The notes below the pieces were generated by a model. It saw only the letters and a list, made by a program, of their open reading frames with translations, searched no databases and was not told the origin of the DNA. A stretch of 64,000 nt of DNA from the NCBI GenBank assembly GCA_903921325.1, contig CAIXPL010000015.1:1-64000 (forward strand), written 5' to 3'. The position numbers were made by a program, and so were the translations under genes. The DNA is from an uncultured Pseudomonadota bacterium (lineage in GTDB: Bacteria; Pseudomonadota; Gammaproteobacteria; Burkholderiales; SG8-39). Below, one piece after another: positions 41,171-51,871 of the stretch; the first letter of the stretch is position 1, and every line of letters begins with the position of its first letter.

Positions 41171-43489
41171 ATGACCATGCGCTCGATTCGTCGGGTCGAA
41201 GATGACCGGTTGTTGCGCGGTAGCGCACGTTTTGTCGATGACATCGAAATCCCTGGCCTGTTGCATGCCGCTTTCGTGCGCAGCCCCGTTGCGCACGGCC
41301 GCTTGCGTGCCCTGGATCTCGCGCGAGCGCGCGCCCATCCGGGCGTGGTGGCGGTGCTTGCTTTCAACGAACTGCGCGCGGTCATGCGTCATGACCGCAT
41401 CACCCAGTCGATCCCTTCGGGCATGGTGCGCTTTCATGTCGATCCGCCCTGGCTTGCGTTCGATGAGGTGTGTTATCTGGGCGAGCCGATCGCGCTCGTA
41501 CTCGCGCCATCGCGCGCGATTGCCGAGGACGCCGCGCGTCTGATCGAACCACTGATTGATTCGCTGCCGGTGGTGACTGACCCGCGCGATGGCCTGCAAC
41601 CCGGCGCACCGCGGGCGCGGCTCGATACACCGGACAATCGGGTCGCCCATACGGTAGTGCGTTACGGTGATCCGATGGGCGTGTTCGCCAGTAACCCGCA
41701 CAGCGTGCGCGAGTGTTTTCGACTCGACAAGGGCGGTGGCCATTCCATTGAAGCGCGTGGTGTGGTGGCGCGCTGGGATGCCGCCGATGAGCGCCTGTCA
41801 GTGTGGAGCAGCACCCAGATGCCCCATCGCACCAAGGCACTCCTTGTTGACATGCTCGGGCTGGCCGAACCGCAGGTGCGGGTGGTAGCCCCGGATGTGG
41901 GTGGCGGATTTGGCCCCAAGGCCGTGATCCACCCGGAAGAGATTTGCATTCCGGCGGCGGCGCGCCTGCTTGGCCAACCCATCAAGTGGATTGAAGACCG
42001 CTTCGAGAGCTTCATTGCGACGGTGCTCGAGCGCGTGCAGTACTGGGAGGTGGAGGCGGCCTTCACCGCTGAGGGACGCTTGAGCGCGATTCGCGGCCAT
42101 CTTTATCACGACCATGGCGCCTGCTCGCCCTACGGCGTTGCACTACCGTATAACGCAGTGACCAATCTGATCGGGCCGTATGTGTTACCGGCCCTGGAGA
42201 TGGAGATTTCGCTCTGCCTCACCAATTTTGTGCCGGCCACGCCGACCCGCGGCGCCGGTCGCCCGCAGGGCACGTTCGTGATGGAACGCCTGCTCGATCG
42301 CATTGCACTCGCGCTCAATCTCAGCACTGATGAGGTGCGCCGGCGCAACCTCATCGGGCCACAGCAGATGCCCTATGAAGTGCCAATCGTTCAGCGCGAC
42401 GGGGCCCCGATGCGCTACGACAGTGGTGACTATCCGGAGTGTCAACGCCGCGCCCTTGAATATTCCGGTTGGACCGACTTCCCTGAACGTCAGCGCACCG
42501 CCCGTGCGCAGGGGCGCTGGATCGGTCTTGGGCTTGCCAACTATGTAGAGGCCACTGGGCGCGGTCCGTTTGAGAGTGGCTCGGTGCGTATCGGTCCATC
42601 GGGCAAAGTGGTAGCCACCACGGGTGCCACCGCACAGGGACAGGGCACACGCAGCTTGATCGCGCAATTGGTGGCTGCGCAATTGGGCATCCAGGCGGCC
42701 GATGTGGTGGTGCTCGATGGGGATACCGACGCGAGCCCGCTGGGCCTGGGGGCGTTTGCCAGTCGCCAGGCCGTCACCGCGGGTAACGCCGCGCATCTGG
42801 CCGCCGCTGCCGTGGCTGACAAGGCACGCCGTGCTGCCGCAACGATGCTCGAGACTTCCGCCGAAGACCTGGAACTGGTCGATGGCTACGTGAGGGTGAA
42901 AGGGGTGCCTGAACTGCGCCGCTCACTCGCTGAAATCGGTAAGGCGTTGGGTGGGGTGGCGGGTTTTGCCTTGCCGGGTGGATTGCCGCCAGGACTGTTT
43001 GCCGCGGTGGATTTTGAACCAAGCGGCCTCACCTATACCAATGGCTCACATGTCGCTGAAGTGGAAGTCGATATCGAGACGGGTGCCGTGCATCTGCTGC
43101 GCTATGTGGTGGTGCATGACTGCGGGCACATGATCAACCCGATGCTGGTCGAAGGTCAGGTGATGGGGGGGGTGGTGCACGGAATCGGCTCGACGCTGCT
43201 CGAGTGGATGCAATACGACTCAGAAGGGCAACCGCTCAGTACCACCTTTGCTGACTACCTGCTGCCAACCGCAGATGGCGTCCCACCGATCGAGATTCAT
43301 CACATGGAGTCGCCCACACCGCTCAATCCGCTGGGGGTGAAGGGGGCGGCCGAGAGTGGTTCGATCGGTGCGCCGAGTGCGATCATTGCGGCGGTGCAAA
43401 ATGCCCTGCAGCCGATGGGCATTCAGATTACCGATTTGCCGCTCACGCCGCCCAAACTACTGGCGCAGATCCGCAGCGCAACGCCTTAG
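41171..43489 (+). CDS. Xanthine dehydrogenase-family molybdenum hydroxylase, large subunit
   Basis: This 772-residue molybdopterin-binding subunit shows RRVEDDRLLRGSARFVDDIE, VRVVAPDVGGGFGPK (the GGGFG motif), NFVPATPTRGAGRPQGTF, HDCGHMINPMLVEGQVMGGV and the C-terminal GVKGAAESGSIGAPSAIIAA, whose glutamate corresponds to the active-site Glu of the family. It should hydroxylate a substrate with water-derived oxygen at a Mo centre. The usual partners, a [2Fe-2S] small subunit and a FAD subunit, are not next to it or anywhere in the window. It follows UbiD by 4 bases. Its stop overlaps the convergent amidohydrolase gene by 4 bases. Confidence 0.93.
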   Translation: MTMRSIRRVEDDRLLRGSARFVDDIEIPGLLHAAFVRSPVAHGRLRALDLARARAHPGVVAVLAFNELRAVMRHDRITQSIPSGMVRFHVDPPWLAFDEVCYLGEPIALVLAPSRAIAEDAARLIEPLIDSLPVVTDPRDGLQPGAPRARLDTPDNRVAHTVVRYGDPMGVFASNPHSVRECFRLDKGGGHSIEARGVVARWDAADERLSVWSSTQMPHRTKALLVDMLGLAEPQVRVVAPDVGGGFGPKAVIHPEEICIPAAARLLGQPIKWIEDRFESFIATVLERVQYWEVEAAFTAEGRLSAIRGHLYHDHGACSPYGVALPYNAVTNLIGPYVLPALEMEISLCLTNFVPATPTRGAGRPQGTFVMERLLDRIALALNLSTDEVRRRNLIGPQQMPYEVPIVQRDGAPMRYDSGDYPECQRRALEYSGWTDFPERQRTARAQGRWIGLGLANYVEATGRGPFESGSVRIGPSGKVVATTGATAQGQGTRSLIAQLVAAQLGIQAADVVVLDGDTDASPLGLGAFASRQAVTAGNAAHLAAAAVADKARRAAATMLETSAEDLELVDGYVRVKGVPELRRSLAEIGKALGGVAGFALPGGLPPGLFAAVDFEPSGLTYTNGSHVAEVEVDIETGAVHLLRYVVVHDCGHMINPMLVEGQVMGGVVHGIGSTLLEWMQYDSEGQPLSTTFADYLLPTADGVPPIEIHHMESPTPLNPLGVKGAAESGSIGAPSAIIAAVQNALQPMGIQITDLPLTPPKLLAQIRSATP

Positions 43490-44631
43490 AGCGTTCGCAG
43501 TGCCGGCATGATGCGACGTGAGTTTTCGTAATCGATCGCACGCAACTCGCTGGCGTTGAAGATCCTGGCGAGGCCCGCCACGTGCTCGGCACCGGTGCGA
43601 TAGGGGTAATCGCTGCCAAACAGGATCTGCGACATGGGCACCAGCTTGGACAGAGCGCCCATGAGAATCGGATTCGATGCCTGCGCCGTGTCGTAATAGA
43701 ACTGGCGAATCTCCGAGAGTACGCGCTCGGTGGTAAATCCGCGCTTGGCATACGGGGGGAAGCGCTGTATCTGTACAAGAAAGCGATCGGTGAGCGAGGT
43801 GAGGGTGCCACCGGCGTGCGAGAAAATGAAATTGATGTCGGGGCAGCGCTTCGCGGTATCGGAAAAAATCAGGCTGGCAATGGTGCGCGAGGTATCGGTA
43901 CCGTATTCGACGATCACCGGTGGCACGCTGCTGGCGATATTCACGCAGCAGGCCGGGTTGTTGGGGTGCGTATAGGCGGTGGCCTTGCGGCGATTGAGCT
44001 CATCCATGACCGGCGCAAAGGCTTTGTCACCCAGATACTGATTGCCATAGCTCGTCATGAACGCGACACCATCGGCCTTCAGCACATCGAGCGCGTAGGC
44101 CATCTCCTTCAAGGTCTCATCGACGTGTGGCATGGGCAGCAAGGCAAACATGCGAAAGCGCCCTTTGGAATCGTCCACCAGCTTGCGGGCGTATTCATTG
44201 GAAGACCGGGCAATGTCAGCGGCGTCTTTTGCACCGAGAAAGCCCAGTGCCGGAATGGTTGGTGAGGTCATCGAGGTAGTGACACCCGCGGCATCCATGT
44301 CATCGAGCGAACGCTGTGGCGTCCAGTCGTTGAGAATCGGATCGCCCAGCTTGGCTTTATTGAGAGCGGCAAGCCAGGTCGGCGGTACGATGTGGTGATG
44401 CACGTCGATGCGCGGGGTGGGGCCACTGGCAATGCTGGTACAACCGGCGGCGGCAAGACTGCCCATGGCCGCAGCACCGGCGATGAAGCGGCGGCGGCCG
44501 GGGCGGGCAAGCCCTGCAATCGGGTCACAGCAAAGGCACGAGTCCAGGCTGCTGGTCACGGCAGGGCCTGACCCAGTTGTTCCAGCAAGTGTAATCGAGC
44601 GATCAAATGAGGCAAGGGCTGAGCGCGGCAT
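43486..44631 (-). CDS. Exported amidohydrolase (ACMSD-like) with internal Tat/lipoprotein signal
   Basis: This 381-residue TIM-barrel hydrolase resembles the aminocarboxymuconate-semialdehyde decarboxylase group. PRIDVHHHIVPPTWL gives the metal-binding HxH, FSHAGG the strand-5/6 His, and LFGSDYPYRTG the late Asp. Before it lies a Tat-like segment GRRRFIAGAAAMGSLAAAGC whose last residues form a lipobox, so the protein may be an exported lipoprotein. A Cys-rich 45-residue lead (SLDSCLCCDP) precedes it. GGAGACAGAC before the ATG supports the long start. It is the last gene of the phosphonate operon strand, 37 bases after the HD gene, but no phosphonate link is known for this family. Confidence 0.85.
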   Translation of the reverse strand: MPRSALASFDRSITLAGTTGSGPAVTSSLDSCLCCDPIAGLARPGRRRFIAGAAAMGSLAAAGCTSIASGPTPRIDVHHHIVPPTWLAALNKAKLGDPILNDWTPQRSLDDMDAAGVTTSMTSPTIPALGFLGAKDAADIARSSNEYARKLVDDSKGRFRMFALLPMPHVDETLKEMAYALDVLKADGVAFMTSYGNQYLGDKAFAPVMDELNRRKATAYTHPNNPACCVNIASSVPPVIVEYGTDTSRTIASLIFSDTAKRCPDINFIFSHAGGTLTSLTDRFLVQIQRFPPYAKRGFTTERVLSEIRQFYYDTAQASNPILMGALSKLVPMSQILFGSDYPYRTGAEHVAGLARIFNASELRAIDYENSRRIMPALRTL

Positions 44632-44668
44632 GTCTGTCTCCGATGGGCCGTCTGAAGCGGCAGTAAAT

Positions 44669-45217
44669 TCAACGGACGCAGTGTCGCATCAATGGCACGA
44701 AATGCTCAAATGTGGGGGTGCGCAGACCGCTTCGTTTGGCCGCGTCATCCCAATGCCGCACCGCGATGGCGTCATTGGCATACGCACGGGCAATGAATCG
44801 GGACGCGTGCGCCGCATCGAACGGTCCGCCCTGGAGAATCAGGCTGCGCCGGGAATCCGGGGATAGACGATTCTCATAGTCAGGATCGGCCAGACACAGA
44901 TAGCGTTTGGCGTCCACATGCCAACGGATGGGTTCGCTCACGGCTTCGCCAAACAGGTGAACCAGCGCATCGGCTGCTTCCTCCTGGTGCCGATCGTCGA
45001 TACCACGCGCCGAAGGGGTGTCACCGAGGCGGTGAATGAGGTGACCCAGGTCGTGCAACAGGCTGGCGACAATCAGCGCCGGCGCAGCATCAGTGCGCTC
45101 GGCGAGGGCGGCAGCCTGCAGCGCGTGTTCGCGCTGGCTTACGCCTTCGCCACTGTAGGCGAGGTCACCATGGCGATCATAGAGGTCGAGGATGAGTTCG
45201 AGCGTTAACGCGATCAT
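44669..45217 (-). CDS. PhnZ-like HD-domain phosphonate degradation protein
   Basis: This 182-residue HD-domain protein matches the group of HDIG proteins associated with phosphonate operons. YSGEGVSQREHALQAAALAE contains the metal-binding His, LLHDLGHLIH supplies the HD pair and IRWHVDAKRYLC a later His. PhnZ, the best-known member, is a mixed-valent di-iron oxygenase that cleaves a C-P bond in (R)-2-amino-1-hydroxyethylphosphonate. The usual partner PhnY* (a 2-oxoglutarate dioxygenase) is absent. I chose the ATG at 45217 because homologues begin there; the open frame extends 22 codons upstream. It follows phnY after a 166-base gap containing a small repeat. Confidence 0.85.
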   Translation of the reverse strand: MIALTLELILDLYDRHGDLAYSGEGVSQREHALQAAALAERTDAAPALIVASLLHDLGHLIHRLGDTPSARGIDDRHQEEAADALVHLFGEAVSEPIRWHVDAKRYLCLADPDYENRLSPDSRRSLILQGGPFDAAHASRFIARAYANDAIAVRHWDDAAKRSGLRTPTFEHFVPLMRHCVR

Positions 45218-45260
45218 GTTCGAGGCTGTGAGTGAAGACTCTGCGTGGGGGCTATGAGTT

Positions 45261-45293
45261 GAGGCTGCAAGTAGAGGCTGCAAGTAGAGGCTG
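45261..45293. repeat. 13-bp direct repeat between phnY and the HD gene
   Basis: GAGGCTGCAAGTA occurs at 45261-45273 and 45274-45286, followed by a partial third copy (GAGGCTG, 45287-45293). It lies upstream of the HD gene start. No hairpin is obvious in the 166-base spacer. Confidence 0.65.
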
Positions 45294-45383
45294 GGATCGC
45301 GCCGTCGAGGAAGATGCCACGTGAATCAAGTTGCACCAGGCAATTTCACGGGGATGGATTGCGTATGCGCACGGCCTTCGGGT

Positions 45384-46823
45384 TCACCGACTCCAGGGTA
45401 GTGAATAGGTTTTCAGGTTGGTAAATCCCTTGATCGCTTCCTGTACACCTTCCTTATAGCCAAGACCTGAATCCTTGATGCCACCAAAGGGCGTCAGTTC
45501 CAGTCGATATCCCGGCACTTCGCCGATATTGACGGTGCCGACCCGTAGTTCGTTGATGAAGCGGGTGATGTAGTCCAGGCGCCGCGTGCACACGCCTGAG
45601 GACAGTCCGTAGGCTGTCGAATTGGAGATTGCAATCGCCTCGTCAATACTGCCAAAGCGGATCACCGGTGATACGGGCCCGAAGGTCTCGTAGCGCACCA
45701 GGGGCAATCCCGGCTCGATTTGATCAAGCACGGTTGGCGAATACAAGGCGCCGTTGCGTTCATTACCGTAGAGCAACCGGGCACCCAGCGAAACTGCTTC
45801 ATTGACCTTGTCTTCACAATATCGGGCGGCCGCCTCGTTGATGAGGGTGCCCATGTCCATGCCAGAATCGCTTGGGTCGCCATGACGCCAGGCGCGGGTC
45901 TTGTCGAGCAACCGTTCGATGAATCGGTCAGCCACGGCTTGGTGGACCAGAATCCGCTTGACCGCTGTGCAGCGCTGACCGGAGTTTTTGTAGGAGCCCA
46001 GCGCAGCGAGGGTTGCCGCCTCGTCGATGTCGGCATCCTCCATCACAATCAGCGGATCATTGCCGCCGAGCTCAAGCACCATACGGCGATAGCCTGCTTT
46101 GGCGGCGATCTGTTTGCCAATGGTCACCCCGCCGGTAAAACTCACCAGATCGACAGCCGGATGAGTGATCAACTCATCGGCAATCTCGGCCGGGTCGCCG
46201 GTCAGTACCTGGAGCATGGCGGCAGGCAGACCGGCCTCATACAAAATGTCGGCGAAAGCAAGCGCGGAGAGAGGGACCTTTTCCGAAGGCTTGAGCACCA
46301 TGCGATTGTTGCTGGCAATCGAGGGGACCACCTTGTGTGCCACCTGATTCATCGGATGGTTAAACGGGGTGATTGCACTAATCACGCCCTGGAGTGGTTC
46401 GCGCTGAGTGAAGATGCGTCGTGCCTTGCCGTGCGGGGTGAGATCGCAACTGAATATCGTGCCGTCGTCCTTGAGCGTTTCGATGGCACCGAAGAGCAGA
46501 ACGTCGCTTACCCGGCCGATTTCATAGCGTGTGTCGGCAATGCACAGGCCGCTTTCAGCGGTGATGAGTGCGGCCAATTCGTTCGCGCGATGACGCACGA
46601 GGGCCGCTGCTGAATTGAGAATCTGCGCGCGTTCATGGCGGGTGAGCCTTGGACGATACGCGCAGGCGTAGGCCATTGCCTCGCGCACATCCTCGATGGT
46701 GGCCTTGGCCACGCTTCCAACCAGGGCACCATCATAGGGGTTGTGGACGTCGATCACACGGTCGCGATAGGCAATGGCACCACCAAGGCGCAGGCCTTCG
46801 CGATGGGGTTCAGCATGGTTCAT
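45384..46823 (-). CDS. phnY: Phosphonoacetaldehyde dehydrogenase
   Basis: This 479-residue member of the aldehyde dehydrogenase superfamily has ITPFNHPMNQVAHKVVPSIA, the Glu general base in MVLELGGNDP, the Cys nucleophile in NSGQRCTAVKR, and RYETFGPVSPVIRF. The NHPMNQVAHK and QRCTAVKR blocks and the phosphonate neighbours match phosphonoacetaldehyde dehydrogenase (PhnY), which oxidises phosphonoacetaldehyde to phosphonoacetate for PhnA to hydrolyse. Its start overlaps the alcohol dehydrogenase stop (ATGA), with GGAAGG as ribosome site. A general aldehyde dehydrogenase would be the alternative reading. Confidence 0.92.
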   Translation of the reverse strand: MNHAEPHREGLRLGGAIAYRDRVIDVHNPYDGALVGSVAKATIEDVREAMAYACAYRPRLTRHERAQILNSAAALVRHRANELAALITAESGLCIADTRYEIGRVSDVLLFGAIETLKDDGTIFSCDLTPHGKARRIFTQREPLQGVISAITPFNHPMNQVAHKVVPSIASNNRMVLKPSEKVPLSALAFADILYEAGLPAAMLQVLTGDPAEIADELITHPAVDLVSFTGGVTIGKQIAAKAGYRRMVLELGGNDPLIVMEDADIDEAATLAALGSYKNSGQRCTAVKRILVHQAVADRFIERLLDKTRAWRHGDPSDSGMDMGTLINEAAARYCEDKVNEAVSLGARLLYGNERNGALYSPTVLDQIEPGLPLVRYETFGPVSPVIRFGSIDEAIAISNSTAYGLSSGVCTRRLDYITRFINELRVGTVNIGEVPGYRLELTPFGGIKDSGLGYKEGVQEAIKGFTNLKTYSLPWSR

Positions 46824-47944
46824 GTGTGCCTTCCAATAAAGTTTTGACCACGCACCCCATCGAGGGCCTGGGCAATCAATATCTGGGCTTGCTCGCGACT
46901 CACTCCATAGTCCTCAAATCGAGTGCTCACTCCCAGCCGTTCAAGAAAATCCGCTAGCTGACCGGGCGCCTGCTCAAGCGGGCAATCGAAGATCCGTCCG
47001 AGGACCGCATCGCGCCCGGCATTCGCGCCGATGGCGCGCTCAAGCACCATCGGCAGAGTGAATGAACAGGCAACGCCATGAGCCAGGCCATGCTGCAAGG
47101 TCATCGGATACGAGATCGAGTGCGCCAGTGCCGTTTTTGTATTGGAAAAGGCAAGCCCCGCGCTGAGCGCCGCAAGTGCGAGCTCATAGCGCAATCCACG
47201 ATCCTGCAGTGCCTTCATCAACTGGGGCAGGTGCGCCAGCACCTTGCGCGCGGCCTCAATGGCCAATGCGTCGGAAACCGGATTGTGATGGATATTCCAG
47301 ATTGATTCCAAGGCGTGCGACAGGGCATCAAGCCCCGCTGAGAGCGTCGGTTGGGCTGGCAAACTCAAGGTGAGCTCAGGATCCACCAGCGCGGTCTCAG
47401 GCCAGGTCTGCTTGAGTGCAAGGGAGTGCTTGAGGCCGCGCGCACGCTCCCAAACCGTGGCCCAGCCAGTCACTTCACTACCGGTCCCGGCGGTGGTCGG
47501 CACCGCGATGAGTGGTTTGTGATGTGCCGGTGTGAAACTCGCGCCAGTGGCAAGACTTTGCAGCAGTTCATCAAATTGACCGGATGCGGTGCCCACCATG
47601 AGGACTTTGGCCGTGTCAATCGTGCTGCCCCCACCAGCGGCCACGATAAGGCCGCACTGGCCGTGGGTGCGCCAAAAATCACCGTAGAGGCGATCCAGGC
47701 CCTCGGCATCGGGATTGCTCTCGATATCGCTTACCACACCCTGCAACCGGTCTCCAAGCAGGCGTTCCATCCGCGCGACCAGGCCGGTCTGGTGTGCTTC
47801 TGGATAACAGACCAGAACGACAGAGCGCGCGCCACATAGAGCCCCTAATTCATCGAGTACACCGTAACCAAAGCGGACCGCAACGGGATTTGCATAACCC
47901 CAGGTGCGTGAACCGGTGGCGGCGTCGGAGAGGGCGCTCATCAT
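46820..47944 (-). CDS. Phosphonate-associated iron-containing alcohol dehydrogenase
   Basis: This 374-residue group III (Fe-dependent) alcohol dehydrogenase binds NAD(P) through VAAGGGSTIDTAKV. The VPTTAGTGSEVTGWATVW motif fits the family, and metal ligands are in SAGLDALSHALES and SISYPMTLQHGLAHG. It corresponds to the subfamily seen next to phosphonate genes. Related enzymes interconvert phosphonoacetaldehyde and 2-hydroxyethylphosphonate. It lies 12 bases after phnA and overlaps phnY as ATGA, so it could funnel a hydroxy-phosphonate into the PhnY-PhnA route. The direction of the reaction cannot be told from sequence. Confidence 0.9.
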   Translation of the reverse strand: MMSALSDAATGSRTWGYANPVAVRFGYGVLDELGALCGARSVVLVCYPEAHQTGLVARMERLLGDRLQGVVSDIESNPDAEGLDRLYGDFWRTHGQCGLIVAAGGGSTIDTAKVLMVGTASGQFDELLQSLATGASFTPAHHKPLIAVPTTAGTGSEVTGWATVWERARGLKHSLALKQTWPETALVDPELTLSLPAQPTLSAGLDALSHALESIWNIHHNPVSDALAIEAARKVLAHLPQLMKALQDRGLRYELALAALSAGLAFSNTKTALAHSISYPMTLQHGLAHGVACSFTLPMVLERAIGANAGRDAVLGRIFDCPLEQAPGQLADFLERLGVSTRFEDYGVSREQAQILIAQALDGVRGQNFIGRHT

Positions 47945-47956
47945 TCGGGGGGGGCT

Positions 47957-49219
<1,263 letters not shown>

Positions 49220-49232
49220 TCAAATGTGACAT

Positions 49233-50093
49233 TCACGCCACCGCATGGGCGATACGTTTGCGCAGCCACGCAGAGGCGATCTCGGAGATCACCACCACCA
49301 GGATGATTGATAGAAGGATGGCGGCCACATCTCGCGAGGCAATCAATTGGGTGCTCTCGCGCAAATACCAACCCATGCCGCCGGCACCAAAAAATCCAAC
49401 CACGGTGGCTGCTCGAAAGACGGCATCCCAGGTGTAGATTGCGATTCCGGTCCAGGCAACTTGCACCTGAGGCCAGGCGGCAACAAAAAGCACCTGTAAT
49501 TTGCGCGCACCCGTGGAGCGAATCGCGTCGACCGGGCCGGGTGAAATCGATTCGAGCGCTTCGGTGAACAATTTTCCGGCAAATCCAATACAGAAAAACA
49601 TCAACGCGATCGTTCCGGGCAGCATGCCAAAGCCGATCAGCGAAACGAGCAGAATGGTCCAGATCATTTCGTGGACAGAGCGCGCGGCAATAATGATGAA
49701 GCGCGCGAGGGGCTGCAGAAAGAGCCGGTCCGGCGTGAGATTGGACGATGCGCACCAGGCGAGAGGCACGGCGCACAGTAATCCAAGAGCGGTGGCAGCA
49801 TAAGACATCTGCAGTGTCTCGAGCACCGAGTGCAGGTAGTCCGGTGCGAGCACATGTTCGATATTGGGCGGGTAATAGCGGGTTGCCAGCACCACGCCGA
49901 TGCGCCCAAGCATGCCGGCGAGGCGATCCAGATCGATATCCAGATAGTCAATCGCGTAAGCGGTGAACAGGAGCGTACCGAGCACGCCACCGAAACGCAG
50001 AACGCGCAGCCACAGCGCATTAGCTGGTGCACCGAACCGCGCGCCGCGATGTGCCCGCGGATGCTCTGAAAATGGCGCGATCAGAGCGCTCAT
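49233..50093 (-). CDS. phnE: Phosphonate ABC transporter permease (PhnE), second
   Basis: This 286-residue inner-membrane permease of the PhnE family has LETLQMSYAATALGLLCAVP, ARSVHEMIWTILLVSLIGFG and, near the C-terminus, SPGPVDAIRSTGARKLQVLF (the EAA loop that docks the ATPase) and VGFFGAGGMGWYLRES. It starts at the base where the first phnE ends (TGATG). The two permeases differ in sequence, so the importer is a heterodimer, as in many phnCDEE operons. Confidence 0.94.
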   Translation of the reverse strand: MSALIAPFSEHPRAHRGARFGAPANALWLRVLRFGGVLGTLLFTAYAIDYLDIDLDRLAGMLGRIGVVLATRYYPPNIEHVLAPDYLHSVLETLQMSYAATALGLLCAVPLAWCASSNLTPDRLFLQPLARFIIIAARSVHEMIWTILLVSLIGFGMLPGTIALMFFCIGFAGKLFTEALESISPGPVDAIRSTGARKLQVLFVAAWPQVQVAWTGIAIYTWDAVFRAATVVGFFGAGGMGWYLRESTQLIASRDVAAILLSIILVVVISEIASAWLRKRIAHAVA

Positions 50094-50998
50094 CAGATCA
50101 CTGCCTTACGCAGGTAATGCGAAACCCACTCGCCTGCTACAACGAGTGCACAGATCACGAGGACCACCGTCGCGATCCCTCCATAATTGAACTTGGCCAT
50201 TTCACGAAAGAGGGCAAGGCCCAGTCCTCCCGCGCCCACCAGCCCCATGACTGTTGAGCGGCGGATATTGATGTCCCACTCAAAGACGAGATTTCCGGCA
50301 AACACGGGTAGTACCTGGGGCACGATGGCAAACAGCAACACCTGCAAGGGGGAACCCCCTGCGGCTTTGATTGCCTCGATCGGTCCGGGTTTGACATCTT
50401 CGATCGCCTCGGCCAGCGTCTTGGAGACAAAACCGACCGATCGTACCGACATCGCAAGGACACCCGCCAGCGCCCCTAAGCCCACCGCTGAGACGAACAG
50501 CAGCGCCCACACAATCTCATGCACCGAGCGCGACAGGCTCATCAAGGCGCGTGCGAACAGATAGGACGAGTGGCCAAACGGAGTGATATTGCGCGCACCG
50601 AGCAAGGCCACAGGCAGTGCAAGCAAAAGCCCGATACCGGTGGCCAATGTGGCCATAAGTACAGTCTCGAGTGCCGGTCGGGTCAGTGTGGGTAGCAAAT
50701 CAAGATCGAGTCCGAACGATCGTGTGAAGGTCCCGGCAGATCGGCCCGACAGGAAGCGTGCCCAGTCGGTGTCGCGCACAAGAATGGCGTAGAGGCAGGC
50801 GAGTAGCAGGGCGAACAAAATGGCGAACACCAGCACTATCCGCTGGTGATCGCGGCGTCGCAGTGCCAACGCCTGGTCGATTGCACGAGCGCCATCGATG
50901 CCGCGTGCATTCACGGCGCGTTCACGGGGATCGGGTTCAGAGTTACCCTGCGCGCGCGTGCCCGGTGCTGGTTCAACCGTATCGCGCGGACTGCTCAA
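50093..50998 (-). CDS. phnE: Phosphonate ABC transporter permease (PhnE), first
   Basis: This 301-residue permease has a polar 45-residue N-terminus (EPAPGTRAQGNSEPDPRERA), then LETVLMATLATGIGLLLALP, SRSVHEIVWALLFVSAVGLG, KPGPIEAIKAAGGSPLQVLL (EAA loop) and VMGLVGAGGLGLAL. It overlaps phnC by four bases upstream and the second phnE by one base. The cytoplasmic extension is longer than in E. coli PhnE. Confidence 0.94.
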   Translation of the reverse strand: MSSPRDTVEPAPGTRAQGNSEPDPRERAVNARGIDGARAIDQALALRRRDHQRIVLVFAILFALLLACLYAILVRDTDWARFLSGRSAGTFTRSFGLDLDLLPTLTRPALETVLMATLATGIGLLLALPVALLGARNITPFGHSSYLFARALMSLSRSVHEIVWALLFVSAVGLGALAGVLAMSVRSVGFVSKTLAEAIEDVKPGPIEAIKAAGGSPLQVLLFAIVPQVLPVFAGNLVFEWDINIRRSTVMGLVGAGGLGLALFREMAKFNYGGIATVVLVICALVVAGEWVSHYLRKAVI

Positions 50999-51834
50999 AG
51001 CACTTCCATGGCATAGATGTCCCGCAAGGCCGCAGGACTCAATTCATCGGGCCGCCCTTCGAATCGTTTGACACCGTCCTGCAGTCCGATGATGCGCGAG
51101 CAGAAACGTGTGGCCAGATCCACATCGTGGATATTGCACAGCACTGGCACTTGAAATTCTTCTGCCATCTGGCGTATCAAGCCCATCACTTCGCGGGCGA
51201 CTTTAGGGTCCAGACTGGACGTGGGTTCATCGACCAGGAGCAGGCGCGGTTCCTGAATGAGCGCACGGGCAATGCCGACGCGTTGCCGCTGACCACCGGA
51301 GAGACGGTCGGCGCGCTTGTGGCAGTGATCGCTGAGGCCCACGCGCTCTAGGAGTACCAATGCCCTTTCGATGTCGGCACGCGCGTAGAGGCGGGCGAGG
51401 CTGCGTACGGTGCTGGTGTAACCCAGTCGTCCGGTGAGCACGTTATCGAGCACCGAAAGTCGATCGACCAGATTGAATTCCTGGAAAATCATCCCGATGC
51501 GACGACGTGCCGCGCGTAATGCGCGTGGACGCGACTGGCGCAGGTCTTCTCCTAAAAACCGCACTTCGCCCGCGTTGGGTTCGACCAGCCGGTTGATACA
51601 GCGAATGAGCGTGGATTTGCCGGCACCGCTGGGTCCGATGACGGCGACAAAATCATCGGCGTTTAGCGTAAAGCTGATGTCACGCAAAATGCTGCGTTTA
51701 CCATAAACCGCACACAGATGGCGTACATCGAGAACCGGTGCACTCGCAGAGTTGGCGAGCAATGACTCTGCCTGAGCCATGCTGGCCGGGGTTACTTCCG
51801 GGGACAATGGTTCGATTGTGCTGACCGAATCCAT
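50995..51834 (-). CDS. phnC: Phosphonate ABC transporter ATPase (PhnC)
   Basis: This 279-residue ATPase has Walker A GPSGAGKST, a Q-loop GMIFQEFNLVDRLSV typical of PhnC, signature LSGGQRQRVGIARAL, Walker B LLLVDEPTSSLDP and H-loop NIHDVDLA. About 35 N-terminal residues precede the ABC core (LDVRHLCAVYGKRSIL). GGAGGCC lies before the ATG at 51834, which I preferred to a GTG five codons upstream. Its end overlaps phnE by four bases. It energises uptake of phosphonates. Confidence 0.95.
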   Translation of the reverse strand: MDSVSTIEPLSPEVTPASMAQAESLLANSASAPVLDVRHLCAVYGKRSILRDISFTLNADDFVAVIGPSGAGKSTLIRCINRLVEPNAGEVRFLGEDLRQSRPRALRAARRRIGMIFQEFNLVDRLSVLDNVLTGRLGYTSTVRSLARLYARADIERALVLLERVGLSDHCHKRADRLSGGQRQRVGIARALIQEPRLLLVDEPTSSLDPKVAREVMGLIRQMAEEFQVPVLCNIHDVDLATRFCSRIIGLQDGVKRFEGRPDELSPAALRDIYAMEVL

Positions 51835-51871
51835 GCCTCTGGCCTCCACGTGTGTCTGGTCGCCGGAAGGC

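Noticed and set aside
45720-46613. 297-codon plus-strand open frame
   Set aside because: Antisense to phnY, whose catalytic motifs are intact.
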